Shown: positions 8,145 to 17,302, counted from the stretch's first letter. The stretch is 64,000 nt of DNA from Myxococcales bacterium (GCA_016709545.1 JADJMO010000004.1:372001-436000); one strand, 5' to 3'. Numbers and translations are program-made. The notes: generated by a model from the sequence alone, not told the origin.

Positions 8145-8689
8145 GCGAACCCTACCCTTTGTTCCTGCGGCTCCAGGGTCGGCGCGTGCTCGTGGTGGGC
8201 GCCGGGTCGGTCGGCGCGCGCAAGGTCGCCGAGCTCATCGCCGCGGGCGCCGAGGTCGTCGTCGTCGCCGAGCACGTCTCGGCCGCGGTGCGCGTCCACG
8301 AGGCCCACGTCACGATCCACGAGCGCCGCTTCCAGGAGGGCGATCTCGACGGCGTCTGGCTGGTCATCGCCGCCACCAACGACCCGGCGAGCAACCGCGA
8401 GGTCGCCGCCGGGGCCGAAGCGCGACGCGTCTTCGTCAACGCGGTCGACGACCCGCCGAGCGCCAGCGCCTACTTCGGCGCGGTGCTCCGGCGCCCGCCG
8501 TTCCTCGTCGCCATCTCGTCGAGCGGCGAGGTGCCCGCACTCTCGCGGCTCCTGCGCGAGGTGCTCGAGTCGGCGCTGCCACCCGAACGCTGGATCGCCG
8601 AGGCGCGAGCGTTGCGCGCGGAGTGGAAGCGCGACGCCGTACCGATGGCCGACCGCTTCCCCGCCCTCGTCCGCCGCTTCCTCGGGTAG
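8141..8689 (+). CDS. Precorrin-2 dehydrogenase / sirohydrochlorin ferrochelatase-type protein
   Basis: 182 aa. An NAD-binding Rossmann fold begins with VLVVGAGSVGARKVAEL, followed by VIAATND and VNAVDDP, then FGAVLRRPPFLVAISSSG and PALSRLLRE. This is the layout of the CysG N-terminal/Met8-like enzyme that oxidises precorrin-2 to sirohydrochlorin and may insert iron to make siroheme. It is a stand-alone short form without the CysG methyltransferase half. The GTG start at 8141 sits in the LysR stop codon (GTGA). No sulfite or nitrite reductase gene is near to confirm the pathway. Confidence 0.85.
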   Translation: MSEPYPLFLRLQGRRVLVVGAGSVGARKVAELIAAGAEVVVVAEHVSAAVRVHEAHVTIHERRFQEGDLDGVWLVIAATNDPASNREVAAGAEARRVFVNAVDDPPSASAYFGAVLRRPPFLVAISSSGEVPALSRLLREVLESALPPERWIAEARALRAEWKRDAVPMADRFPALVRRFLG

Positions 8690-8753
8690 CGGTGGCGTGC
8701 GGAATCGAACCGCCCCATTGCATCTCCTCCGCGGTCGCTCCGTCTCGCCGTCG

Positions 8754-9902
8754 ATGCGCAGACTCGCCCTCGTCAGCTGTGCCCTCGCGGGCCTCGCGTG
8801 CTCGCGTCACGACCTCGTCGACTACGCGATGACGAGCGCTCACCGGCCGTCGGCGTCGACGCTCGTGCTACCCGGCGGCGCGCTCGTGCTCGCGGGCGAC
8901 CTGCACTGTCACGTCGCGCCGCCCGACGACCCGGGCGACGTCACGCGCGGCCTCGACCGCACCATCGAGCTCGCTCGCAAGGAGAAGCTCGATTTCGTGG
9001 TCTTCACGCCCCACGTCGGCGCGCGGTTCTACCTCGACGCCGACGCCCGCGGCTTCGTCGCCGACGGCCAGCGCGCGCTCCGCAAGTCCATCGACGCGGC
9101 CAAGAGCGAGGGGCTCGTGCTGATCCCCGGCTTCGAGTACACGGACCACCAGTACGGCCACGTCGGCGCGTCGTTCGCCGATCTCGACGCCGTCCTGGCC
9201 GACGTCCCGCTCGAGGCCAAGGCTGACCCCGCGCGCTTCTTCGAGCGGTGGGTCGCGCGTGGCGGGCTGCTCTCGATCCACCACCCCTTCGTCACGCCGC
9301 TGCCCGGCTCCTCGTTCGCCATGGCCAAGGTGGATCTCTCGTGGCGTCCGTTCACGCAGAAGGGGCCGTTTCCCGCGGAAATCGACGCGATCACGCGGCT
9401 CGCGCACGGCCTCGAGGTGTTCAACCTCACGGCCACCCACCTGCGCGATCGCTACCTGCTCGGCGACGGCGAGGCCTCCCTGCGCGCCTCGTTCGCGGGG
9501 CTCGACGCCGAGGTGCGCAAGCAGCGGCGGCGACTCGCGGCGTTCGGCGGCACCGACAGCCACGAGGATCACCTGCGCGCCTCCACGTTCGTGGTCGCCG
9601 CCGCCCGTACGAGGCTCGCGATCCGGGAGGGCCTCGAGCTCGGGCGCACGTGCGTCCGCGACGCGCTCGCCTGCTCGTTCTCCGCCCAGGCCGAAGGCGG
9701 CCCTGTCGCGCGGGTGGGCGACGCGCTCGAGGGCGTGACCCAGCTGTCGCTCTCGGTCGAGGGTGAGGACGCCGAGGTCTTCGTCGACGGCAAGGCGTAC
9801 CCGAAGGCCTCCGTCGTCACCGTCCCCCCGACGTGCACGGTCCTGCGGGCGCGCAGCGGCAAGGGCTGGTCGTCGCCGATCTACGCGAACTGCGGCCTCT
9901 AG
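8754..9902 (+). CDS. PHP-domain metal-dependent phosphoesterase, exported lipoprotein
   Basis: 382 aa. The signal peptide ends with LAGLAC (Cys16, lipobox). The PHP fold has its metal-binding motifs in order: GDLHCHV, VVFTPHVG, GFEYTDHQYGH, LLSIHHP and AFGGTDSHED near the C-terminal third. A beta-rich tail (about 310-382) follows. PHP proteins hydrolyse phosphoesters with a trinuclear metal site; the substrate here is unknown. A secreted lipid-anchored form is atypical of the DNA-polymerase or histidinol-phosphatase branches. ATG at 8754 was chosen because it begins the signal peptide. The last four bases overlap the convergent RCC1 gene. Confidence 0.8.
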   Translation: MRRLALVSCALAGLACSRHDLVDYAMTSAHRPSASTLVLPGGALVLAGDLHCHVAPPDDPGDVTRGLDRTIELARKEKLDFVVFTPHVGARFYLDADARGFVADGQRALRKSIDAAKSEGLVLIPGFEYTDHQYGHVGASFADLDAVLADVPLEAKADPARFFERWVARGGLLSIHHPFVTPLPGSSFAMAKVDLSWRPFTQKGPFPAEIDAITRLAHGLEVFNLTATHLRDRYLLGDGEASLRASFAGLDAEVRKQRRRLAAFGGTDSHEDHLRASTFVVAAARTRLAIREGLELGRTCVRDALACSFSAQAEGGPVARVGDALEGVTQLSLSVEGEDAEVFVDGKAYPKASVVTVPPTCTVLRARSGKGWSSPIYANCGL

Positions 9903-11053
9903 CCCTTGGTCATCGGGACCACCGAGGGCACGCGCAGCGGCTCGGGCGCGAGCGAGTCGTGCTCGCCGGGCGGACCGGGCTTCGAGCGCCGTCCCGTGAG
10001 CGCGTGGAACATCGAGTCGTCGAGCAGGTCGCGGCCCCAGCACACCACGGTGCCGTCGGCGCGCTGCGCGCAGGTGCGACCCTCGCCGCACGCGATCGCG
10101 ACCGCCGAGGTGAGCTTGCGCACCGGCCGCGGCTCGCCCGAGGCGGCGCGGGTGCCGTCGCCGAGCTGGCCGTAGTCGTTCTCGCCGAAGCACACGACCG
10201 TGCCGTTCGACCGGAGCACGCACGCGTGCCCCTCGCCGCCGACGAGCGAGACCGCGTCGAGGATCCCGCCGACCGAGGGCAGCGACGGATCCTCGTGCGC
10301 GAAGGCCATCGGGACGGGCTTCGCGCTCACGCTCGCGGCCTCCTCGGGGTGGAAGCACTGCACGCTGCCGTTGGTCCGGCGCGCGCACGTCCACGCGCTC
10401 GTGGCCGCGATGTCGACGACGTGATCGAGGTTCGCGAGCGTGGTCGCCTGGCCCTTGGGCCCGCGACACCACACGGTGCCGTCGAGGCGCCGCGCGCACA
10501 GGCTCCCGCCGCCCAGCGCCAGCATGGAGGCCTTGTCGACGCCCTTGATCCTGGTGGGCGCAGGGAACGCGACGTCGCCGAGCTTGGCGTTGCCCACGAG
10601 CCCGACGCACCACACCGTGCCGTCCGCGCGCCGCGTGCAGGTGGCCGTCTCGGAGACCCGCACCTCGACGACGTCGGCGAAGCCCGCGACCGCCTCGGGG
10701 ACCCGCGCGACCCCCGGCTGACCGGGCGCGAAGGCCGCGCGATCGCCCCAGCACGCGAGGCCGCCCGAGACGACGCGCGCGCACGCGTGCTTGCGACCGA
10801 TCGAGAGCTCGACGGCGCCGTCGAGCGGCAGCCCGACGAACGAGCTCGCGGTGGGCGCGTCGGACCAGTCCTTCTTGCAGAGCACCTTGCCCCCGGCCAG
10901 CGGGCAGAGATCGTCCCAGCCGATCGCCACGTGGGTGATCTGCGCGCTCGACAGCATGGGCACGGGCGCAGGCGTGGCGGGCGCCGGCAGGACCTCGGTG
11001 GCCTCGACGCAGCCCGTGACGCCCAGGATGAAGACCAGAGAGAGCCGCCCCAT
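9899..11053 (-). CDS. RCC1-repeat (regulator of chromosome condensation-like) lipoprotein
   Basis: 384 aa. The ATG at 11053 gives a compact signal peptide with lipobox GVTGC (Cys15); an in-frame start 39 bases upstream only adds a non-signal extension. The rest is a beta-propeller of RCC1-like repeats, each with a cysteine pair in the pattern C-A-R-x(4-7)-V-x-C-W-G, for example HACARVVSGGLACWG, TCTRRADGTVWC and TCAQRADGTVVCWG. The clearest repeat has NDYGQLGDGT. Such secreted seven-blade propellers with one disulfide per blade are abundant in Myxococcota; their partners are unknown. Two more members are at 37.0-38.4 and 48.3-49.5 kb. Confidence 0.82.
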   Translation of the reverse strand: MGRLSLVFILGVTGCVEATEVLPAPATPAPVPMLSSAQITHVAIGWDDLCPLAGGKVLCKKDWSDAPTASSFVGLPLDGAVELSIGRKHACARVVSGGLACWGDRAAFAPGQPGVARVPEAVAGFADVVEVRVSETATCTRRADGTVWCVGLVGNAKLGDVAFPAPTRIKGVDKASMLALGGGSLCARRLDGTVWCRGPKGQATTLANLDHVVDIAATSAWTCARRTNGSVQCFHPEEAASVSAKPVPMAFAHEDPSLPSVGGILDAVSLVGGEGHACVLRSNGTVVCFGENDYGQLGDGTRAASGEPRPVRKLTSAVAIACGEGRTCAQRADGTVVCWGRDLLDDSMFHALTGRRSKPGPPGEHDSLAPEPLRVPSVVPMTKG

Positions 11054-11132
11054 CGCGCAAGCAAAGCACTCCCGGTGCATCACGGAAAGCACGGCGCGAG
11101 CGCAGCGAGGCGGTGAACCGCCTCCCCTTCGA

Positions 11133-13106
11133 CTACGAGAGGCGCAGCAGCCGACCCGTCTCGGGGGCCGGCTCGTGCAGGCGCTCCCACACCCGCGCGT
11201 CGACGAACAGGCGCACGAGCTCGCTGTCGAGCGCGCCGTCCTTCACCTCGTAGCCGAGGATGTCGAGCGCGCGATCGACCGGCACCGCGCGCTTGTACGG
11301 GCGATCGCTCGCCGTGAGGGCGTCGAAGATGTCGGAGATCGACATCATCTTGGACTGGAGCGGGATCTCCTCGCCCTTGAGGCGTGAAGGGTACCCCGCG
11401 CCGTTCAGCTTCTCGTGGTGACAGCCCGCGATCTGCGGCACGCGGCGGAAGCTGCGACCCCACGGGATCTTCTCGAGGAAGCTCCGCGTGTGCACGACGT
11501 GAGAGCGGATCTCGTCGATCTCCGAGCTGGTGAGCGACCCGCGCGTGATCGAGAGCGAGGCGATCTCCTCGGCCTCGAGCAGCGGGTGGATGTCGCCCTC
11601 GAGGTCGGTGTACGTGTCGCGCGCGAGGCCCTCCACGGTGCGGAACTCGCCGCTCTTGAGCACGGTGGGCTCGTTGGCGCCGAGGATGGCTGCCCAGGCG
11701 TGGATGAGCTCTTGCCGGCGCTTCTCGAGCTCGGCGTCGAGCGCGTCGAGGTCGGTCTTGGGGGCGTGGCGCTCGAGCAGGCGGCACCGCCGCGCGAGCA
11801 CGTCGGCCTCGTGCGCCTTGGCCGCGAAGTCGAGCCGCCGGCGGATGGCCGCGAGCTGCCACGGGAACAGCTTCTTGGCCTTGACCAGCACCTCCTCGCG
11901 GACGCCGATCTTGCCAAAATCGTGCAGGAGCGACGCGATCTCGATCTCGCGCAGATCGTTGGCGCTGAACGAGGCCGCCGAGTAGGCCCCGGTGGACTCG
12001 CGATCCACGGCCTCGGCGAGGGCGACGGTGAGCGTGGCGACGCGGCGCGAGTGACCGCTCGTGGTCGGGTCGCGCTGCTCGATGGCCTCGACGCTCGCGG
12101 TCACGAACCCGGCGAAGATGCGGTTGATCTCCGCGTAGAGCAGCGCGTTCTCGAGCGCGATGGCGGCCTGCGCGGCGAGCGTGCGCACGAGCTCCTCGGC
12201 GCGCTCGTCGAAGGCGACCACGTGCTCCTCGACCTCGTCCTGGGTCTTGAAGCGCATCTTCGGGTCGCGCTTGCGGTTGATGAGCTGCAGCACGCCGATG
12301 ATCTCGCCCTGCGCCGAGACCATGGGCGCGACCAGCATGGACTTGCTGCGGTACCCCATGCGCTGGTCGAACGAGCGGTCGAAGCCGTAGGGCGTGCCGG
12401 GCGGCAGCTCGTAGACGTCGGGGATGCTCAGCGTCTGCTTGTTGAGCGCAGCGGAGCCGGTGATGGAGCGGTTGCTGATCGGGAGCGTGAACTCGCGCGA
12501 TTCGTAGGCGATCGACTCGTTCTGCGAGGTCTTGAAGCGCAGCGTGCGACGCGCCGGATCCGGGTCGTCGCCCTCGACCACGTAGATGCTGCCGGCGTCG
12601 GCGCCGCTGATGAAGCGCGCCTTCTCGAGGATGAGCGGGAGGAGCTTGTCCGGGTCGCGCTCGGTGGTGAGGGCGCGGGCGATCTCGATCAGCTCGCCGA
12701 GCTCGTAGCGGTAGCGCTGCAGCCACTTGCCGCGCGACTCGGCGCGGGCCTTGGTCTCGAGCGAATCGAACGCCCCGGCGAGCGCGAAGAACAGCTCGTC
12801 GGCGTCGGGCTCGGCGGGCAGGAGCGCGTGCACGCCCTTCTGCAGCACCGCGGCGAGATCACGCTCGCGCGGCTTGCCGAGCAGCAGGATCGCCGCCTCG
12901 CCCTCCACCGCCTTCTCGAAGTGCGGCTTGAGCAGGAGCGGCTCCTCGTCCCAGATCGCCGCGGGCGCGACCGTGACGAAGCGCTCGGCGCGACGCACCT
13001 GCAAGAGGCGCTGGTGCGGCCGGGTGATCGTGTCGCCCGCGAACCGTCCATCGACGGCCATCAAGTCGACCAGTCGCGACAGCCCCCCCCGCGGCGGATC
13101 CACCAT
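11133..13106 (-). CDS. GAF and HD-GYP domain protein, probable c-di-GMP phosphodiesterase
   Basis: 657 aa. Residues about 1-115 look like a degenerate receiver fold without the phospho-acceptor Asp. A GAF domain spans about 150-325 (SIYVVEGDD, SMLVAPMVSAQGEIIGVLQLINRK). The HD-GYP region (about 345-645) has RDPTTSGHSRRV, SLLHDFGKIGV (the HD pair), HHEKLNGAGYP and SISDIFDALTASDRPYK. The GYP triad is intact, predicting hydrolysis of c-di-GMP to pGpG or GMP. About 165 residues separate HD from GYP where 60 or so is usual, so a helical insertion of roughly 100 residues is present. It is monocistronic, with TAGCCT 9 bases before the start. Confidence 0.85.
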   Translation of the reverse strand: MVDPPRGGLSRLVDLMAVDGRFAGDTITRPHQRLLQVRRAERFVTVAPAAIWDEEPLLLKPHFEKAVEGEAAILLLGKPRERDLAAVLQKGVHALLPAEPDADELFFALAGAFDSLETKARAESRGKWLQRYRYELGELIEIARALTTERDPDKLLPLILEKARFISGADAGSIYVVEGDDPDPARRTLRFKTSQNESIAYESREFTLPISNRSITGSAALNKQTLSIPDVYELPPGTPYGFDRSFDQRMGYRSKSMLVAPMVSAQGEIIGVLQLINRKRDPKMRFKTQDEVEEHVVAFDERAEELVRTLAAQAAIALENALLYAEINRIFAGFVTASVEAIEQRDPTTSGHSRRVATLTVALAEAVDRESTGAYSAASFSANDLREIEIASLLHDFGKIGVREEVLVKAKKLFPWQLAAIRRRLDFAAKAHEADVLARRCRLLERHAPKTDLDALDAELEKRRQELIHAWAAILGANEPTVLKSGEFRTVEGLARDTYTDLEGDIHPLLEAEEIASLSITRGSLTSSEIDEIRSHVVHTRSFLEKIPWGRSFRRVPQIAGCHHEKLNGAGYPSRLKGEEIPLQSKMMSISDIFDALTASDRPYKRAVPVDRALDILGYEVKDGALDSELVRLFVDARVWERLHEPAPETGRLLRLS

Positions 13107-13115
13107 GACCCGCCG

Positions 13116-13121
13116 AGGCTA
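13116..13121 (-). promoter_or_regulatory. Probable -10 element of the HD-GYP gene (leaderless type)
   Basis: On the minus strand TAGCCT is followed by 9 bases and then the ATG at 13106. There is no Shine-Dalgarno sequence. Transcription would begin within a few bases of the start codon. Confidence 0.45.
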
Positions 13122-13141
13122 GCAGCAATTTCCGCGACCGG

Positions 13142-13155
13142 AGTGAGCGGAGCGA
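13142..13155 (+). repeat. Short dispersed motif, copy 1
   Basis: AGTGAGCGGAGCGA lies in the gap between two minus-strand genes. An exact inverted copy is at 38386-38399, also at a gene end. A role as a dispersed intergenic motif is only a suggestion. Confidence 0.3.
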
Positions 13156-13167
13156 ACGCAGGGAGCG

Positions 13168-13191
13168 GCGCCCGCCTCCACGGGCGGGCGC
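13168..13191 (-). terminator. GC-rich hairpin downstream of the 13.2-14.0 kb gene
   Basis: A 9-bp stem (13168-13176 with 13183-13191) with a 6-base loop lies 32 bases after the stop of the minus-strand lipoprotein gene and upstream of the HD-GYP reading direction. No T-run follows, so it could be a weak terminator or RNA-stabilising hairpin. Confidence 0.45.
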
Positions 13192-13222
13192 TCAGGCAAA
13201 ATTCCAGAGCAGAGGGTCGAAG

Positions 13223-13963
13223 CTACTTCACCCAGATCTGCACGCCGACCAGGCCGTTGCCGTCGACCAGCTGGGCGTCGACCTTGGCGCTCACGGCCGC
13301 CGGGGGGCAGAGCTTGCCGCCGGCGCCCATGACCGGGGCATTCGTCCCCGGGTTCTCGGTCATCAGGACGGCCTGCGGAGCCGGTGGGGTGGTCATGAGG
13401 AAGAGCGCCACCTTGTTCACGCCCGGACCGCCGGCGCCGATCGCGATGTAACACTTGCCCGGCTGGAAGTTGAACACCATGCCGGCGTGCTCACCGGTCT
13501 TGAGGTTGGCCTTGCCGATGGGGCCCGCGGCGGTGAAGCCAGGGGCGGCCTTGGCGGCGGTGGCCTTGATCGAGGCCTCGATCGGGTCGCCGGCCGGCGA
13601 CGTGGGGATGGCGCCGCCACCCAGCGTGCCGATGGTGTTCTTGACGATGTCCCCGACCACGTTCGGGTCCATGCCGCTCGGCATGGGCCAGGTGGGGATG
13701 CCCACGGCGGGCGGGGTGGTGGCGGTGGTGGTCGGCGCCGCGGTGGTGGTGGCCGTGGGTGCCGTGGTGGTGGCGGTCGGCGCTGCGGTGGTCGTCGCCG
13801 TCGGCGCCGTGGTGGTGGCCGTGGGGACCGCGGTCGAGGCGACCGAGTTGGTCGGCGCGGCGGCCCCGGCACCGTTGCGGTGACGAGGCTCGCAGCCCAC
13901 CGACAGCACGACACCCAGGCCCAGGCAGGCCCCTGTCACCACCACCGTTCGCAAGGTGCTCAT
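13223..13963 (-). CDS. Lipoprotein with Thr/Ala/Pro linker, function unknown
   Basis: 246 aa. The ATG at 13963 has a good Shine-Dalgarno (AGGAGA, 5 bases upstream) and begins a signal peptide with lipobox VLSVGC (Cys24). Residues about 35-95 are a low-complexity linker of PTATTTA-type repeats. The C-terminal 130 residues are a beta-rich domain (NLKTGEHAGMVFNFQPGKCYIAIGAGG) that resembles small ligand- or stress-binding periplasmic domains but matches no family I can name. It lies between the HD-GYP gene and an M48-like protease gene. DNA in the linker is repetitive and could be unstable. Confidence 0.68.
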   Translation of the reverse strand: MSTLRTVVVTGACLGLGVVLSVGCEPRHRNGAGAAAPTNSVASTAVPTATTTAPTATTTAAPTATTTAPTATTTAAPTTTATTPPAVGIPTWPMPSGMDPNVVGDIVKNTIGTLGGGAIPTSPAGDPIEASIKATAAKAAPGFTAAGPIGKANLKTGEHAGMVFNFQPGKCYIAIGAGGPGVNKVALFLMTTPPAPQAVLMTENPGTNAPVMGAGGKLCPPAAVSAKVDAQLVDGNGLVGVQIWVK

Positions 13964-14036
13964 CGTGTCTCCTGGCTCAGTTGCTTGGCGTCCCTGATGC
14001 CACAACGGGCAGCGGGAGCCGATCTTTCACGTCAGT

Positions 14037-15185
14037 TCACTTGGGAGCAGGGGCCGGGATCCCGGGGATGGTCGGGATCGGCAGCTTCGGCGCGGTAGGA
14101 CCGCCCCCGGTGCCACCATTGCCCGTCACGGCACCCGGGTGCTGCATGCGCCAGAGGTTCGCCGTCTGCTTCACCACGAAGACGCGGACCTCGGGCTCGG
14201 GGTGGGTCTTCATGAACGTGAAGAGCACCGAGCTCGGGTTCAGGTCGCGGAGCTTCTTGAAGAACTCGATGACCATCAGGCCGCCGGCCTCGCTCCACTT
14301 GTAGTCGGCCTCGTTCTGGCCGGCGTCGAGCAGGTTCTTGATGCCCTCGGAGTCGGACTGGCTCTCGTTGATCTGGTTGACCGCGGGGACGACCTTCTTG
14401 ATCAGCTTCACCGCGTCGCCCGGCTTCATCGTGCCGCCGGGGCCGCCGGTGCACGCGCTGCCGAGGTGACCCATGTAGTGGTGCGCGAGCTCGTGACCGA
14501 CGACGTAGCCGGCGGCCTCCTGGAACAGCTGACGCTGGCGCTTGAGCTTCTTCTGATCGAGGGACTTGGTCGGGTCGAGGAGCCCCGGCGGCAGCGGCAG
14601 GATCTTGGCCTTGCCCTCCTGCTGCTTGGCGAGCTCCTTGAGGTACTCGTCGCAGTAGTTGGTGCCGAAGGTCTCGTCGGTCGCGCGGCACTGCGACATG
14701 AGATCGAGCATCTGGTACATGCCCTCGGTCAGGACCACGAAGGTCTTGCCCGAGTCGTCACAGCCGGCGAAGGCGTTGACCTCCTCCTTCGAGGAGTCGG
14801 TGAGGAGGGGGATCTTCTCGACCTGCGACTTCTTGGTCGCGGCGAGGGCGTCGATCTCCTTCTGGTAGATCTTCTTGGTCTCGTCCTTCATCGCCGGCAT
14901 GAGCAGCGAGCCGGTGGGCGAGAACAGCGTGGCCGGCATACCCGGGATGTTGGGCACCGCCGGCGTACCGCCTGGGGCAGGAATGCCCGGGATGGGCGGC
15001 AGGCCGGGGACACCGGTGGGCGCGCCACCAGGGACACCCGGCGGCAGGCCAGGGATACCGCCCGGAGGGACCGGGATCGGTGGCACCTGCGCGGCTGCGC
15101 TCGACACGAAGATTGCTCCGGTGACCAGAGCGGCCATTCCCAGCAGACTGCGACCCAGCACCTTACGGAACGAACGAACCGACAT
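14037..15185 (-). CDS. Exported M48-like zinc metalloprotease with Pro/Gly-rich linker
   Basis: 382 aa. ATG at 15185 has GGAGG 7 bases upstream. A signal peptide (about 1-32, ending SSAAAQ) leads to a collagen-like Pro/Gly-rich linker (about 33-85, PGLPPGVPGG-type repeats). The catalytic domain holds the zinc motif HELAHH (231-236) and a downstream ESQSD (near 268) that supplies the third ligand, as in M48 peptidases. A second Pro-rich stretch ends the protein. Expected location is periplasm or outside the cell. The substrate is unknown; outer-membrane quality control, as for BepA-type M48 enzymes, or external proteolysis are both possible. Confidence 0.78.
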   Translation of the reverse strand: MSVRSFRKVLGRSLLGMAALVTGAIFVSSAAAQVPPIPVPPGGIPGLPPGVPGGAPTGVPGLPPIPGIPAPGGTPAVPNIPGMPATLFSPTGSLLMPAMKDETKKIYQKEIDALAATKKSQVEKIPLLTDSSKEEVNAFAGCDDSGKTFVVLTEGMYQMLDLMSQCRATDETFGTNYCDEYLKELAKQQEGKAKILPLPPGLLDPTKSLDQKKLKRQRQLFQEAAGYVVGHELAHHYMGHLGSACTGGPGGTMKPGDAVKLIKKVVPAVNQINESQSDSEGIKNLLDAGQNEADYKWSEAGGLMVIEFFKKLRDLNPSSVLFTFMKTHPEPEVRVFVVKQTANLWRMQHPGAVTGNGGTGGGPTAPKLPIPTIPGIPAPAPK

Positions 15186-15280
15186 CGGAGACCTCCGTCG
15201 GGGGTGGGACGTGCCCCACGCCCGCCTCATTCACAAGCGCTCGAAACCCCTGACACCAGACTCATCGGTGGCGAGGGACT

Positions 15281-17191
15281 TCAGGTGCCGAAGAAGAACG
15301 GCACGTCGAACGTACCGCCAGAGCCGCTGACAGGGAACCGCCAACCCCTCGCGAGCTTCTGGACACAGGAGCCGATGGCGGAATCCCCCGTGGTGTTCAG
15401 CAGATCCACGCTGCTGACGCTGCCGTCGGCGTTGATGTTGAGCCGGATCTTGGCGGTCGCCGAGCCCTTGTCCGAGTAGGGCTCGTAGCAAGTCTTGCGG
15501 ACGCTGGTGCGCTTCGAGCCGACGACCGTCTCGACCTGGGAGCCCGCGAGCTTCTCGCCGCCACCACCGCCACCACCGGCGTTCGTGCTCGCGCCAGGGA
15601 CGTCGGGGCCGGCCGGACCGAGATCGAGGCCCTTGATGCCGGTGTTGGTGGGGGCGGCCGTGGTGGCGCCGGGCGCCGGGGTGCCCCCACCGGACTTGAC
15701 GGCCACCTTGCTGCCCCCAGGGTCGGTGCTCGCGCTCGCGACCGGCGCCGGGACGGCGGCGCCAGGGACGGTGACCGTGACGGTGACCGTGGGTCCGGCG
15801 ACCGTCTTCTCGACGATGCGCTCCTGCACCACCGTCTTGCGACCGACGACGAGCACGGCGATCACGACGCCGAGGAGCAGGCACGCGGCGGCGACCAGGC
15901 CGGCGATGCCCTTGGACACGCCGGTCTTGTGCGCGATGTGCTCGAGCATCGTCTCGCGGTGCGCGTGCGGATCGAGCGGCACCGTGGCGAGGTTCGCCGT
16001 GGAAGGCGCTGGTCCCGCCGGCGCGAACGCGGTGGCCGGTGGCTTGGGCGCGAACGGATCGGACACGAACGGATCGGACTTGGCGACCGCAGCGACGGCG
16101 GGCGCGAAGGGATCGTCGTGCGCAGCCGCGGCGGGCTCGGGGGTGGGCGCGAGCAGGGGCGCCGAGGCGATCTGCGTGGGCAGGTCTTCGAGGTCGTCGT
16201 CGAGCTTGCGCGCCGCGGCGCGATCGAAGGGGATGACGTTGCTGCGCGAGGGCTGGACGACCGGCGCACGCGGCGAGGCCATCGGCGCACCGCCACCGCG
16301 GGTGGGGCCGGCCGGACGCGCGGAGCTGCGGTTGCCCTGCTGCGGACCGTTGGGCAGGAGCGAGGAGCGCGGCGCCATCGCGCCCGAGACCTCCTCCTTC
16401 ACGAGGCGGTGGAGGTCGGTGAGCGTGACGAGCGGACGCCACTCCTCGAAGCCCTCTCGCCACACGAGCGTGCCGTCGTGCACACCACCCTGCGTGTACT
16501 TCGCGCGGAGCTCGGCGAGGCGGATCGGCCCGACCGGCACGTCGTCGATCGCGGCGTACCACTCCTCCGCGGGAGGATCGGCAGAGCCAGGGTTGCTGGA
16601 GCCCATGCCATGCGAGCCCATGCCATGCGGCGACGGCTCGTGCGTGGAAGGGGGCGGGGCGTCGTCGACCGACTTCTTGAAGGCGTTGGCGAGCGCGCTG
16701 CCCTCGGGCTTGGGCGCGGGCGCAGCGCCGGCGCGCGGCACGGCCCCGGGGACGGCCGGCCCGGTACCGGTGGTGGGGCGCGGTGCGGTGGGACCGGTCC
16801 CCCGCGTGGTCTCGGTGGTGGGACGCGGCGCGACACCCGTGGTCGGACGAGGTGCAGCCGCGGTGGTCGGACGGGGTGCGGCGCCGGTCGTCGGACGCGG
16901 AGCCGCGGGCGCTGCCGGGGCGGTCGGCGCGGCCGCGCGGGGAGCGGCCGGGGCGCCAGCGGCGGGCCGGGGCGCAGCGGGCTTGTCGAGGTTGAGGTGC
17001 GCAGCGGCCTCCTCGCTCAGCGCGGTGACCTGCATGGTCTCGCCCGCCGTGGAAGGAGCGGCTCCGCCCTCGAGCGCCCGGATCTCGATCGTGTGCCCAC
17101 ACTTGCGGCACTTCATGCGCAGGGTCTTGCCCTGCACCTTGTCGTCGGCGATCTGGTACTTCGCCTTGCAGTTGTCGCACAGGAACTTCAT
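15281..17191 (-). CDS. GltJ/AgmX-like protein: zinc ribbon, GYF domain, one TM helix, TonB-like C-terminus
   Basis: 636 aa. An MJ0042-type zinc ribbon opens the protein (Cys5, Cys8, Cys28, Cys31). A long Pro/Ala/Arg-rich linker follows, then a GYF_2 domain (about 207-260, EEWYAAIDDVPVGPIRLAEL and VWREGFEEWRPL). Another linker leads to one membrane helix (about 427-451) and a periplasmic TonB/AgmX-type C-terminal domain (about 555-636, VRKTCYEPY, KIRLNINADGSV, ARGWRFPVSG). This order is that of Myxococcus GltJ (AgmX), the adventurous-gliding component whose cytoplasmic part binds the MglA/AglZ polarity system. Paralogues exist in such genomes, so a role in gliding is inferred. Confidence 0.78.
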   Translation of the reverse strand: MKFLCDNCKAKYQIADDKVQGKTLRMKCRKCGHTIEIRALEGGAAPSTAGETMQVTALSEEAAAHLNLDKPAAPRPAAGAPAAPRAAAPTAPAAPAAPRPTTGAAPRPTTAAAPRPTTGVAPRPTTETTRGTGPTAPRPTTGTGPAVPGAVPRAGAAPAPKPEGSALANAFKKSVDDAPPPSTHEPSPHGMGSHGMGSSNPGSADPPAEEWYAAIDDVPVGPIRLAELRAKYTQGGVHDGTLVWREGFEEWRPLVTLTDLHRLVKEEVSGAMAPRSSLLPNGPQQGNRSSARPAGPTRGGGAPMASPRAPVVQPSRSNVIPFDRAAARKLDDDLEDLPTQIASAPLLAPTPEPAAAAHDDPFAPAVAAVAKSDPFVSDPFAPKPPATAFAPAGPAPSTANLATVPLDPHAHRETMLEHIAHKTGVSKGIAGLVAAACLLLGVVIAVLVVGRKTVVQERIVEKTVAGPTVTVTVTVPGAAVPAPVASASTDPGGSKVAVKSGGGTPAPGATTAAPTNTGIKGLDLGPAGPDVPGASTNAGGGGGGGEKLAGSQVETVVGSKRTSVRKTCYEPYSDKGSATAKIRLNINADGSVSSVDLLNTTGDSAIGSCVQKLARGWRFPVSGSGGTFDVPFFFGT

Positions 17192-17302
17192 CGGCAGCCC
17201 ACTACCTTCCTCCGATTGCCGCGGGATGTCGAGGATCCGACGCTGTCTCGCCCGAGTGACAGCCCTCGGTCCTGACGGATCGAAGCGAAGAGAGATCTCT
17301 GT

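Noticed and set aside
8697..8722. A tRNA T-arm-like string on the minus strand (GCGGTTCGATTCCGC followed by ACGCCACC)
   Set aside because: No matching acceptor, D-arm or anticodon arm exists at the right distance, so it is not a tRNA; a tRNA relic or chance match is possible.
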